This document shows, one piece after another, positions 9,111 through 17,764 of a stretch of DNA of 43,227 bases. Source of the stretch: Flavobacteriales bacterium (GTDB lineage: Bacteria > Bacteroidota > Bacteroidia > Flavobacteriales > UBA7430); contig JAKMFX010000008.1 of assembly GCA_022425195.1 (NCBI GenBank), forward strand, positions 1-43,227, written 5' to 3'. The notes under the pieces were generated by a model. That model was not told the origin of the DNA. It did not search any database and was given only the letters and a program-made list of their open reading frames with translations. Each line of letters opens with the position of its first letter. The first letter of the stretch is position 1. Both the position numbers and the translations under genes were made by a program.

Positions 9111-10874
9111 TTACTTTTTAATCAGTTTGCTGTGAAATAGGTCACCGTTGATGTCGGTAATTTTCAGTGTGTATATACCTATCGGTAGCGTTGAAATTTC
9201 GATTACTTTGCTGTTTTTGTTCACTTGAACAATTTGACCCGTAAGGTTGTATATTTCAACGCTTGTAAAGTCTAGATCAGAGATTGTAATAAAGTTATTT
9301 GCAGGGTTAGGGTATATCAAAGACAATTTGTTGTTTCCTTCTTCTAGGTTAAGTTCACCACAAGGCGTCCCACCGTAATCTGCACAATTTTCTGCATTAA
9401 ATCCATTTTCATAGTAACCAAAAGATTCAGAATAAATACAACCACCCCATTCAGGTATGTCATCACAAGAAGTGTAGGCACAAAGAAGGTTATTGTATTG
9501 GTCTTTTGCAGCAATCGTAGCAGCAGGGTCATAGTTCGTTGCATTTTCATCCATACATCCAGGTACAGCAGGGACTTCCATGCCACAGCTTCCGTATTTC
9601 ACTAGGTCTAGAGTCTTGTTGCTACTACCAACGACAACAAATCTATCATCGTATTGACCAGTAGTACATCCATCTGCAGCCAGTGGATTCTTGTCTTCAA
9701 AACCGTTCCAATCATCACCATTGGTTGGTGTATAATTTCTGTATTTATATTTGTAGGTTTTCCCCTTGTCTAAAGCTAAGGTTACCGACCATATTCCTGA
9801 ACCGTCGTCTGTCATTACATGACCAGCGTTTCCGAAATCTCCACCGGCTACATAAACTCCTCCTTCGTTGATGTCTTCAACGTCCGACATGTCCACTTGG
9901 AATGTAACATCTACGGTTTCAGCTACAGGCGCTGTGTTGTCAATGGTTTGACCCGACAATCTGATGTCATCGAAGTAGTACGTTGAGTTTTCTGAACCGT
10001 CACCCACTTCACCTAAGTTGAAAATAACAACAAGGTTAGTAAATAAGTCAGCCGGTTGTTCTTCACCAAAGTCAAAAGAAAGTTCTTCCCATTGATTCGC
10101 AACAGAAATGGTCTTATCGATGGTTCCAGATGATTCTCCAGTACCCGCCTCATATTTTATCTGTATTGGAGTACCTGCTTTAGGGGAGTATACCTTTATC
10201 TTAAGAACGTTGTCTTCAGAGAAGTCTACTGGTTTTGTCGTCAAAATGGTACCTGCCCATATTTGACCTCCATTACGAACAACTTTAGCAACTTGATTAC
10301 TTGCATTGATTCCAGATTTGGAAGGATTTTCAGCAAGCTCAATGGAAGCACCATCAAAGGCAGAAGTTTCGTATGAAGTACCCTCAAAATTAATAGGTAG
10401 GTTTGAACCGTAAGAACAAGTTCCATTCTCTTGTGTAGCAATGGAGTTGAAGTTTAGGGCATTTTCATCCATACAGCCTTTGATTACAAGTCCGTCACAT
10501 GATGAGCCACAAGTTCCGAAAGTGATTCCAGTTACATTGTCTGATCCTGCTGTCCATTGACGGTTGGCATAGGTTGCATTGTCCGTTACAGGAGTACATG
10601 AAAAGTCTCCACCTGAAAGTAAATCTTCCATACTTCCATTAACGACCAATTTGTATTCCATGTCATCGGTTGGTGCATCAGGAAAAGTGAAGGTCCAAGT
10701 GCCGTCACCATTGTCGTCAGCTGCAGGTCCACCTGAAGGATTCCAGTCCCACCAAGGGCCTGTTAATCTAACTGAAGAGGCATCGCCACATACTTTTGTA
10801 GTTATGGTCAGTTGAGCGTGTGCAACTAAACCAGCGAATAAAAATAAAAATGAGAGTAAAAGTGTTTTTTTCAT
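9111..10874 (-). CDS. multidomain carbohydrate-binding protein with type IX sorting tail
   Basis: After the signal peptide (..LFAGLVAHA/Q) comes a domain (about 22-125) resembling CBM20/48 or AMPK-beta modules (VRLTGPWWDWNPSGG, DNGDGTWTFTFPDAPTDDMEYKL). A short Cys/Asp element GCMDENALNFNS follows, then a jelly-roll domain (~160-315, ending YYFDDIRLSG). A second CBM48-like module (~325-430, VDMSDVEDINEGGVYVAGG) and a second element GCMDENATNYDP come next. The protein ends in a type A type IX sorting domain (LSLIYPNPANNFITIS to the C-terminus). No catalytic site is visible. It is probably exported by the type IX system and held at the surface as a glucan-binding protein. It has its own terminator, so it can be made in larger amounts than the genes after it. 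Confidence 0.85.
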   Translation of the reverse strand: MKKTLLLSFLFLFAGLVAHAQLTITTKVCGDASSVRLTGPWWDWNPSGGPAADDNGDGTWTFTFPDAPTDDMEYKLVVNGSMEDLLSGGDFSCTPVTDNATYANRQWTAGSDNVTGITFGTCGSSCDGLVIKGCMDENALNFNSIATQENGTCSYGSNLPINFEGTSYETSAFDGASIELAENPSKSGINASNQVAKVVRNGGQIWAGTILTTKPVDFSEDNVLKIKVYSPKAGTPIQIKYEAGTGESSGTIDKTISVANQWEELSFDFGEEQPADLFTNLVVIFNLGEVGDGSENSTYYFDDIRLSGQTIDNTAPVAETVDVTFQVDMSDVEDINEGGVYVAGGDFGNAGHVMTDDGSGIWSVTLALDKGKTYKYKYRNYTPTNGDDWNGFEDKNPLAADGCTTGQYDDRFVVVGSSNKTLDLVKYGSCGMEVPAVPGCMDENATNYDPAATIAAKDQYNNLLCAYTSCDDIPEWGGCIYSESFGYYENGFNAENCADYGGTPCGELNLEEGNNKLSLIYPNPANNFITISDLDFTSVEIYNLTGQIVQVNKNSKVIEISTLPIGIYTLKITDINGDLFHSKLIKK

Positions 10875-10919
10875 CTTACCTGTCTTAGGGGGTTGAGATT
10901 TTGTTAATATTTTTCAGAT

Positions 10920-10928
10920 GTAAATATA
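10920..10928 (-). promoter_or_regulatory. candidate -7 box of the glycan locus
   Basis: TATATTTAC on the minus strand, 46 bases before the start codon at 10874, matches the Bacteroidota -7 element except at the last two bases. I could not find a good TTG about 20 bases upstream, so this is a candidate only. Confidence 0.35.
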
Positions 10929-11013
10929 CAAAAAAAACAATATGTATATATCGTTTAGATGCATATTAACGTAAAAATTTTCCCGAATTTATAAAAAAAG
11001 TAACGATTATGAA

Positions 11014-11060
11014 ACAAAAAAAGCGTTAACATGTCTCGTATGATAAATGTTAACGCTTTT
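11014..11060 (-). terminator. intrinsic terminator after phosphorylase gene
   Basis: A 10-bp stem GCGTTAACAT / ATGTTAACGC with a 14-base loop is followed on the minus strand by a T-rich tract. It starts 18 bases after the phosphorylase stop and separates that operon from the glycan-binding operon. Confidence 0.8.
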
Positions 11061-11078
11061 CTAAATATGTATAAGTAA

Positions 11079-13832
11079 CTAGGTCAGTTCAATCGTGATT
11101 TTGTTACTGGTCTTATTGAACAACTCTTTAAAATTGTCAAGCGTTATGGAAGCATTCTTTTTGCCTCTCTTGCCTTTGACTTTATGGCCGTTAATGATTA
11201 CTTCTCCAATACCGTACTCTCCAAAGTCGAGACCTTTCTCGTTTTGGTAGGTAACATCGATGGCGTAGCCTCCGTAGTTAGTAGAGATATGAGCAACCCC
11301 ATCCTTGTTGAAGTATTCTTTTGAAAGTTTAGGTTCCAAATGAAGATCACCAAAAACACCTTTAACACCAAATATTTGTGTAATCAGTGTGAGTAGGTAC
11401 CAAGATGACGAACCTGTTAAGTAGGCATAGGCCCCTTTGTTCTGATTGTCAAAGTAAGAAGGTACCCCGGGGAATATCTTGGCAGTAGCCGTATTGTTTG
11501 CAATCTCATAAACCTCTTTCATGATTTCATTGGCTTGTGCCACGAGTCCATGGTCATAAAGTGCATATGCCAGCATGATGTTTTGTTGTACCCATTTACT
11601 TCCGTGCTCTTTATAGCCGTATACAAATCCGGTGATACGACCGATATTAAGATCAATATTTTTGAACTCAGAAGTCAAGCGAATGCCAGGTATGCCATCG
11701 TCTTTTAGAACCTTTTTGATGGATTCGTAGACTTCGGCGGACATTTTTTTGTCTGCAATCTTACATAGGATTGGCATTACCTGAGAGGTCAAGTCCATCA
11801 TCACGCCGTCTTCTTTTTCACCACCAATTCTATTTTCTAGGTTGTCGTAGTGTCCGTTGAAGAATCGGTCACCTTCTTTGGTTTCAACAATTTCTTGCTC
11901 AAGAATGTGCGCTGAGATGTGTTTTGATTTGCTTTCCAAATCAATGATAAGGTCATCAATTAAAACCATCTTTTTATTTCCCGAAACGGAATGGGCAACA
12001 CTCTTGAAGTACTTGTCGAGAAGTTCTCTTTTCGCTTTTGGCGATTGGTAGTCAATACGGTATTGTCCAGGAAGATAATCCAATAGAAGGGTGATTTCTT
12101 CCAAAATTGCAATCGATTGCACCCCAGAAGCTTTAATTTTCTTCAGTATGTCGGTAAGAATGATAAAGTTGTAAGCGTAAAAACTGAAGAAACATACGCT
12201 GGCTCCTTTTTCACGGGCCATGTCGTATGTATCATTCCAATCGGCTCCTTCCAGAAGAAGGATGTTTTGATCACTTACATTGTAGAAGGCAGATAGCTGC
12301 TGAATCAATAAGTGTTCAAAAATCGAAGCTGTATAAATTTCATTGTCTGAAGTTCTTTGGGAATGCCCTTGTTCGTCTTCCCAGTTGCCATCAATCATCT
12401 TGCTTCGATTGATGAACATATCTTTCCAGTAGGTGATTTCTTTGTTTAAGATGTCAAGATCACCAGTTTGGTTCAGGTAAAAGTTCAATACAAATACTGG
12501 CCATGTACCGTGGTCACACCAAGTACGAGGGATGTTGTTTCGGTCGGCTTTGAACTCGCCTGGTTGCTCTCCAATGATGGTAGCGTTCGAACCGTCGATA
12601 CGAATTCCTTTGAAACAATTGACAATCTCTTCGTGAGCACTTTTAGGGTCTACCAAGAAAATAGACAATAAATCTTGCCAAAGGTCTCTCCAGCCTCTTC
12701 CACCTCTACCGTAACCGTAGTCCGGCAAGAAGGAGTTACCGAAAATTTGACGACACTTTACTTGGTATTCAATCCATTTCACCCAATTGTCGTAGTGTTT
12801 GTCACCGGTATGGATGTCAACACTATTTAATTTTTCTTTCCAGAAGTTTAGGGTTGCATCTAGGATTTTGTCTACTTTTTCAACGGTGGAGTATTTCTTT
12901 TTCCAAGCTTTTAAGTCTTCCGTATGATCTGTAATACCGTGAACAATCACATAGTCTACTTTTTCTCCTGGAGCTAATGTTTTCTCTTTGAAGTTGAGTC
13001 CTGCTACCGCTTCTTTACCGTGAAGTTCTAGGTCCGTTAATATTGGAGCTTTGAGGTCTTTGTATATCGCTTCAGGATTGTCTAAAGATCCACTTTGTCC
13101 AATAAAATCGTGAAGCCTGGCCCAAATACCTTCTGGCTTGGCTCCTTTTTCTCCAAATCCTAAAACCGCATAGTTGGTGTAGTTAACGGAGTGACTGCTC
13201 TCATCATGCATGATTTTTGGCTTGATGCGAACGCCATATTCTTCCACAAAATTTTCTTGGAACATGGTGGTTACCTGTCTGTGGTCTCTTACATTGTCTG
13301 CAGAGCGACCAAACATTGGCAAGGCATAGGTAGGGCGGAAGGTTTGGTTTTCTGTGCCGGTATTGGTAACTGTTATTTTGAGTAGCTCTACAAAATCATC
13401 TCCTTCAGGGACAAAGGTGGTGATGGTGGTTTCAAGTCCCGTTTCGTTTTGCTTTCTTTTGGTGGTAAATGCACCAATATTTGCCGAAAGGGAGTAGTCA
13501 TCTTTGGGTTGGTCCCACTTGTTTGACTTTTGGAACACACTTTGTCCTGTAGCTGACCAAGGTTCTTTATTGTCTGCCTTGATCCAGAAGTTTCTGCTCG
13601 AAATGTTTCGATGAATTTCTTCGGTTACGGTCGGCGTGGTCAGGTAGTGGTGAAAATCTTTACACACATCCCCCTTGAGCTCCGGAGTTACAAATGATTT
13701 CATCCCTTTGGTGTTCATTAAAGGGAAGTACAATACAGGTAAATGGTTTGCGTTTTCTACGTAGAATGAACCATCATTTTCGTTACTAAATTTCCAGCTA
13801 ACACCGGTCATGGATGTTTTTTTTGTCGACAT
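11079..13832 (-). CDS. GH94-type beta-glucan disaccharide/oligosaccharide phosphorylase
   Basis: The 917 aa protein has no signal peptide and is therefore cytoplasmic. It has the layout of inverting GH94 phosphorylases: N-terminal beta-sandwich (~1-310), linker helices, and an (alpha/alpha)6 barrel (~345-800). The motif GADWND at 529-534 contains the general-acid Asp. YGRGGRGWRDLWQD (374-386) and RTWCDHGTWPVFV are substrate-site motifs of the family. Such enzymes use phosphate to split a beta-linked glucose dimer or oligomer, giving glucose-1-phosphate and saving one ATP. The length is close to that of laminaribiose and cellobiose phosphorylases; given the GH16 neighbour, a beta-1,3 substrate is my guess, but linkage cannot be read here. 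GH149/GH161 are related alternatives. Its ATG overlaps the transporter stop (TAATG), coupling import to phosphorolysis. Confidence 0.9.
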   Translation of the reverse strand: MSTKKTSMTGVSWKFSNENDGSFYVENANHLPVLYFPLMNTKGMKSFVTPELKGDVCKDFHHYLTTPTVTEEIHRNISSRNFWIKADNKEPWSATGQSVFQKSNKWDQPKDDYSLSANIGAFTTKRKQNETGLETTITTFVPEGDDFVELLKITVTNTGTENQTFRPTYALPMFGRSADNVRDHRQVTTMFQENFVEEYGVRIKPKIMHDESSHSVNYTNYAVLGFGEKGAKPEGIWARLHDFIGQSGSLDNPEAIYKDLKAPILTDLELHGKEAVAGLNFKEKTLAPGEKVDYVIVHGITDHTEDLKAWKKKYSTVEKVDKILDATLNFWKEKLNSVDIHTGDKHYDNWVKWIEYQVKCRQIFGNSFLPDYGYGRGGRGWRDLWQDLLSIFLVDPKSAHEEIVNCFKGIRIDGSNATIIGEQPGEFKADRNNIPRTWCDHGTWPVFVLNFYLNQTGDLDILNKEITYWKDMFINRSKMIDGNWEDEQGHSQRTSDNEIYTASIFEHLLIQQLSAFYNVSDQNILLLEGADWNDTYDMAREKGASVCFFSFYAYNFIILTDILKKIKASGVQSIAILEEITLLLDYLPGQYRIDYQSPKAKRELLDKYFKSVAHSVSGNKKMVLIDDLIIDLESKSKHISAHILEQEIVETKEGDRFFNGHYDNLENRIGGEKEDGVMMDLTSQVMPILCKIADKKMSAEVYESIKKVLKDDGIPGIRLTSEFKNIDLNIGRITGFVYGYKEHGSKWVQQNIMLAYALYDHGLVAQANEIMKEVYEIANNTATAKIFPGVPSYFDNQNKGAYAYLTGSSSWYLLTLITQIFGVKGVFGDLHLEPKLSKEYFNKDGVAHISTNYGGYAIDVTYQNEKGLDFGEYGIGEVIINGHKVKGKRGKKNASITLDNFKELFNKTSNKITIELT

Positions 13833-15373
13833 TACTTCACTAATTGTTTTTCGAGTTCTTCTAATGATTTTCCTTTGGTCTCAGGCAGTATCTTAACCAA
13901 GATAAAAAAGCCGATTAATGCTATGATTCCGAAGATAAAAAATGTGAGTGAATTCCCTAGATTGGACAATTCCCATGGGAAAATAAGTTGCACAACAGAG
14001 CTGATGAAAGAATTTACAAAAGCAATAGACCCTATTGCCAGTCCTCTGTATTTTAGTGGGAATAATTCAGATAATAGCACCCACATGACAGGTCCAAGGG
14101 AGAAAGCAAAACAAGCAACAAACCCTAAAATACCGATTAAGATTAATGTAGAGTTAATTGTGGTTGCAGCTTCTAATATAGCACCGTCGTTTTTGTTAAA
14201 CACATTTGCGCCAATAATGCTTTTGATCTCATTTTTAAAGTCAACATCATTTGTATAGACTTTGTCTGCTATGGATTCTAAATCACTTGAATTCGAAAAC
14301 TCGAATTGATCAATATGCTCCTGATTTAATTGATATGTAGCTTGGTTAAATCCGAATGCACATACCAGTAAACTTACGGAGATACCTGCAATCCCAATGA
14401 GCAACAAAGGTCTTCGACCCATTCTGTCTATTAGGTAGATAGCGACAAAAGTAAATACTACTGAAATGGTACTTAATAGGACACCCGAAGAAAAGGCAGC
14501 ATCCGTACCAATACCTGTTTGTTTGAAGATGGAGGTGGCGTAAAAATAAACGGCGTTAATACCCGTAATTTGTTGTAAAACCCCAACAACTAAACCAACG
14601 ATCAGAATAAATCGCAAGGAAGGTTTAAGTAACTCTATAATTTTTACATCAGACTTCTTTTGGTCGGTAGCAGTATTTTCTTCAATAGATTTAATCTCTG
14701 AGTTTCCCACTTCATCTCCATGAATGTTTATACATACTTCTTTAGCTTCGGCGATATGACCATTTAAATACAACCATCTCGGGCTTTTTGGTACAAAAAA
14801 CAAAAGCAAGAAATACAACACTGCAGGTATAAATTCGACACCTAGCATCCATCTCCAAACATTTTCATCGGTAAGTGTAGCACTTTCCACTGTGTTGTAT
14901 TTGTTAAAGAAGTAATTGCTTAGAAAGGCGGCAAAAAAACCAAAAACAATATTAAGCTGCTGAAGGGAAACCAATTTACCTCTGTTTTCAGCCGTAGAAA
15001 TTTCGGCAATGTACATTGGTGCTAAGACCAGTGCTGCACCAAATGCAAAACCTCCAATCATCCTAGCAATGTAAAGCATTTCATAAGAAGATGCTAGCGC
15101 TGAAAAGATCGCAGATACGGCGTATAGTAGCGCTACAATAATTAACAACTTCTTTCTTCCTATCGCATCACTTAATCTTCCGGAAAAAAGCATGGCAATC
15201 ATTGCGGCAAAAGATGGAGAGCTTACCACCCATCCAGATTGGATTTCTGTCAAGTCAAATTCTGGACCAGCAAAAGTCATCACACCAGATATGATTCCTG
15301 CATCAAATCCAAAAAGAAAACCGCCTAAGGCGACGATGAGACTGATGGATATTATCTGTGATTTATTTTTCAT
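13832..15373 (-). CDS. MFS sugar:H+ symporter (sugar porter family)
   Basis: A twelve-helix major facilitator of the sugar porter family (GalP/XylE/GLUT-like), 513 aa, in the inner membrane. Family motifs visible: GRLSDAIGRKK (65-75) after helix 2, PKSPRWL (195-201) after helix 6, DRMGRRPLLLIG after helix 8, and PETKGKSLEELE at the C-terminus. An extra polar loop of about 60 residues (around 345-405) lies between helices 9 and 10 on the periplasmic side. It is the first gene of the operon and is coupled to the phosphorylase gene by a TAATG overlap, so the cargo is probably the disaccharide or short oligomer phosphorolysed by that enzyme, though glucose is equally possible. It diverges from zwf across a 207-base promoter region. 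Confidence 0.93.
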   Translation of the reverse strand: MKNKSQIISISLIVALGGFLFGFDAGIISGVMTFAGPEFDLTEIQSGWVVSSPSFAAMIAMLFSGRLSDAIGRKKLLIIVALLYAVSAIFSALASSYEMLYIARMIGGFAFGAALVLAPMYIAEISTAENRGKLVSLQQLNIVFGFFAAFLSNYFFNKYNTVESATLTDENVWRWMLGVEFIPAVLYFLLLFFVPKSPRWLYLNGHIAEAKEVCINIHGDEVGNSEIKSIEENTATDQKKSDVKIIELLKPSLRFILIVGLVVGVLQQITGINAVYFYATSIFKQTGIGTDAAFSSGVLLSTISVVFTFVAIYLIDRMGRRPLLLIGIAGISVSLLVCAFGFNQATYQLNQEHIDQFEFSNSSDLESIADKVYTNDVDFKNEIKSIIGANVFNKNDGAILEAATTINSTLILIGILGFVACFAFSLGPVMWVLLSELFPLKYRGLAIGSIAFVNSFISSVVQLIFPWELSNLGNSLTFFIFGIIALIGFFILVKILPETKGKSLEELEKQLVK

Positions 15374-15403
15374 TACAGTAAGTTTTAGTTTGTTTGGGGG
15401 TCG

Positions 15404-15437
15404 GCAAATATATTATAAAAAATCTTGTATTCCACAC
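15404..15437 (-). promoter_or_regulatory. promoter of transporter-phosphorylase operon
   Basis: TATATTTGC at 15412-15404 (minus) is an exact -7 element. The matching -33 position reads GTGTG rather than TTG, so it is a weaker promoter or needs an activator. The start codon is 31 bases downstream. Confidence 0.6.
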
Positions 15438-15456
15438 ACTGAAGCTATATATTTGC
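15425..15456 (+). promoter_or_regulatory. promoter of zwf-pgl-edd-eda operon
   Basis: TTG at 15425-15427, 20 bases, then TATATTTGC at 15448-15456: a full match to the Bacteroidota housekeeping consensus. It implies a 5' leader of about 115 bases before zwf, long enough to hold a regulatory site. Confidence 0.75.
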
Positions 15457-15580
15457 GTCGAAATTACGCTTATTATAAGGTGTTGCATCCCATTGGTGTT
15501 TCTACCACAAATTATATCCCTTTTAAAATTTAAGCCCTTACAGATAGTGGTTTAGAAGTTTTTTAGCAAAAATTACATTG

Positions 15581-17047
15581 ATGATGAACGAAAACGATAA
15601 ACATACAACAGGGGCATTGAATGATGCTGACATTGTTGTTTTTGGTGGGTTAGGTGATTTGGCCATCCGTAAACTATATCCGGCATTGTATCACAGGCTT
15701 CAAGCCGGACAGGTAAACACAAATTCCAAAGTTTACGCCATCTCAAGAGCCGAAAAAAGCGCCACTGAATTTACGGACCTTCTTAAGGAAAAATTAAGTG
15801 TTAGCCTGAGTGGTGAAAAGCCTGAAGATGTTCAGAAGCTCATTGACATGTGTACCTATGTACGAGCAGATCTTTCACAAGACGATGCTTTGGCTGATCT
15901 AAAGCCTTACCTGAGAGAAGGTAAAGAGATTGTTCGGGTGTTTTACTTTTCTACATCTTCATCATTGTTTGGTAGCATCACTAAAAACTTAAGTGCTCAG
16001 AATTTAATCAATGAGCAATCTAGAGTCGTATTGGAAAAACCTTTAGGGAATGACTCAGCTTCTTCGAAAGCCATTAATGATGAGATCTCTGGATATTTCA
16101 AAGAGTCACAAATTTTCAGAATTGACCATTACCTAGGTAAGGAGACGGTTCAGAATTTAATGGTTCTTCGTTTCGCTAACGATTTGTATGAAAATGCTTG
16201 GAATTCCCAAAATATAGAAAACGTTCAGATCACGGTTTCTGAGTCTTTGGGTGTAGAGACCAGAGCGAATTACTACGATAAATACGGCGCATTACTTGAT
16301 ATGGTGCAAAACCACCTCTTACAATTGTTGTGTTTGGTAGCCATGGAGCCGCCAAGTGTCCTTGGTGCAGATAATGTTCGTGACGAAAAACTTAAAGTGC
16401 TCAAATCACTTCGCGTTTTTGACGAGAAGATGATCCAGAAGCAAACGGCCAAAGGTCAATATGCTAAAGGCTCAATTAAAGGGGAGGCTGTATCTGGTTA
16501 TTTAGAAGAATTAGATGACGCTAGCTCAAATACTGAAACTTTTGTAGCGATTCGCGCAAATATTGATAATTGGAGATGGGCAGGCGTTCCTTTTTACTTA
16601 AGAACAGGTAAGCGAATGTCCAAACGCCATTCAGAAATTGTGATTAATTACAAGAATGTACCTCACAATATTTTTCCTGAGAAGAAACCCATAGACAACA
16701 ATAAGTTGGTGATTAGTCTTCAGCCTGAGGAGCGTATCGAACTTGTTCAGAACGTTAAGGTCCCCGGTCCGGGCGGCTACCGATACAAACCTACCTCTTT
16801 GGTACTCGATTACAGTTCTTCTTTTAACGATCGTTTCCCTGAAGCCTATGAACGTTTGATTATGGATGTGATTAGAGGAAATCAAACGTTGTTCATGCGC
16901 AAAGACGAGGTAGAAGCCTCATGGGATTGGGTAGATTCAATTACTAAATTGTGGAAAGAAACAGGAATGAAAAACAAGTCCTATGAGGCCGGAACGGATG
17001 GCCCTGGTGACGATGTTTTATTAAAAGGACATGAGTGGAATGAGTAA
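15581..17047 (+). CDS. zwf: glucose-6-phosphate 1-dehydrogenase
   Basis: Oxidises glucose-6-phosphate to 6-phosphogluconolactone with NADP+ (or NAD+), the first step of the oxidative Entner-Doudoroff route. The nucleotide-binding motif FGGLGDLAIRKL lies at about 20-31, and the active-site signature RIDHYLGKE near residue 182 includes the substrate Lys and catalytic His. The length (about 488 aa) is normal. The frame extends to a TTG at 15578 but the adjacent ATG at 15581 (or 15584) is the sensible start. It is first in a tight operon: pgl starts inside its last codons. Control is likely from the promoter at 15425-15456, perhaps with the Nudix-type regulator encoded at the operon's far end. 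Confidence 0.96.
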   Translation: MMNENDKHTTGALNDADIVVFGGLGDLAIRKLYPALYHRLQAGQVNTNSKVYAISRAEKSATEFTDLLKEKLSVSLSGEKPEDVQKLIDMCTYVRADLSQDDALADLKPYLREGKEIVRVFYFSTSSSLFGSITKNLSAQNLINEQSRVVLEKPLGNDSASSKAINDEISGYFKESQIFRIDHYLGKETVQNLMVLRFANDLYENAWNSQNIENVQITVSESLGVETRANYYDKYGALLDMVQNHLLQLLCLVAMEPPSVLGADNVRDEKLKVLKSLRVFDEKMIQKQTAKGQYAKGSIKGEAVSGYLEELDDASSNTETFVAIRANIDNWRWAGVPFYLRTGKRMSKRHSEIVINYKNVPHNIFPEKKPIDNNKLVISLQPEERIELVQNVKVPGPGGYRYKPTSLVLDYSSSFNDRFPEAYERLIMDVIRGNQTLFMRKDEVEASWDWVDSITKLWKETGMKNKSYEAGTDGPGDDVLLKGHEWNE

Positions 17048-17762
17048 CAAGAGCCTTAATTTGACCGAGCAGGTTTTCGATAACGCAAGCATACTTGAAG
17101 ATGCTTTAGCTCATGAGATTGCAACGGAGCTAAGAAATCAATTGGATAAAAACCAACAAGCGAAACTTCTTTTGTCGGGGGGTAGTACTCCGGTCAACTT
17201 GTACGCTAAATTGTCTCATTTTGATTTGGATTGGTCCAATGTATTGGTTGGCCTGGTTGATGAACGCTATGTTTCTTCTGACGATAAAGACAGTAACGAA
17301 CGATTGATTAAATCTTCCCTGATTCAGAATAAAGCTTCAGAAGCTGTCTTTGTGGGAATGGTATTCGATACGGAGAATTCCGATGAAAACTTAAAACAAG
17401 CAATCGATCAGAATCAACCTTTTTCTGACGCATCTACATGTGTTTTGCTAGGCATGGGGACGGATGCCCACACTGCATCACTATTCCCTGGAGATGCCAA
17501 CTCACTCCTTGGCTTACAAAATGAAAAGGGACAAGCCCCATTAGTTTGTACCACATCACCTAACGAACCTAAGCAAAGAATAAGTTTTACGCTAGAAAGT
17601 CTTTTGAACACCAAAAGACTCTTTTTATATTTTACCGGATCGGAAAAAATGAACTTGTTTGCTGAAGCAAAAAGCACACTCGATCCAATTCAATTTCCGA
17701 TTTCTTCATTCATTCACCAGGAGCAAACAAAGCTTGAGCTGTTTTGGGCTAACAAAAAATAA
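17040..17762 (+). CDS. pgl: 6-phosphogluconolactonase
   Basis: Hydrolyses 6-phosphogluconolactone to 6-phosphogluconate. Family signatures: LLLSGGSTPVNLY (~43-55), LVDERYVS (~72-79) and GMGTDAHTASLFPG, the last being the hallmark of the DevB/SOL family. I chose the ATG at 17040, which gives an ATGAGTAA overlap with the zwf stop; an in-frame ATG at 17031 would overlap by 17 bases instead. At about 240 aa it has the usual bacterial length. edd follows 2 bases after its stop, so translation is probably coupled through the whole operon. Confidence 0.95.
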   Translation: MSNKSLNLTEQVFDNASILEDALAHEIATELRNQLDKNQQAKLLLSGGSTPVNLYAKLSHFDLDWSNVLVGLVDERYVSSDDKDSNERLIKSSLIQNKASEAVFVGMVFDTENSDENLKQAIDQNQPFSDASTCVLLGMGTDAHTASLFPGDANSLLGLQNEKGQAPLVCTTSPNEPKQRISFTLESLLNTKRLFLYFTGSEKMNLFAEAKSTLDPIQFPISSFIHQEQTKLELFWANKK

Positions 17763-17764
17763 TC

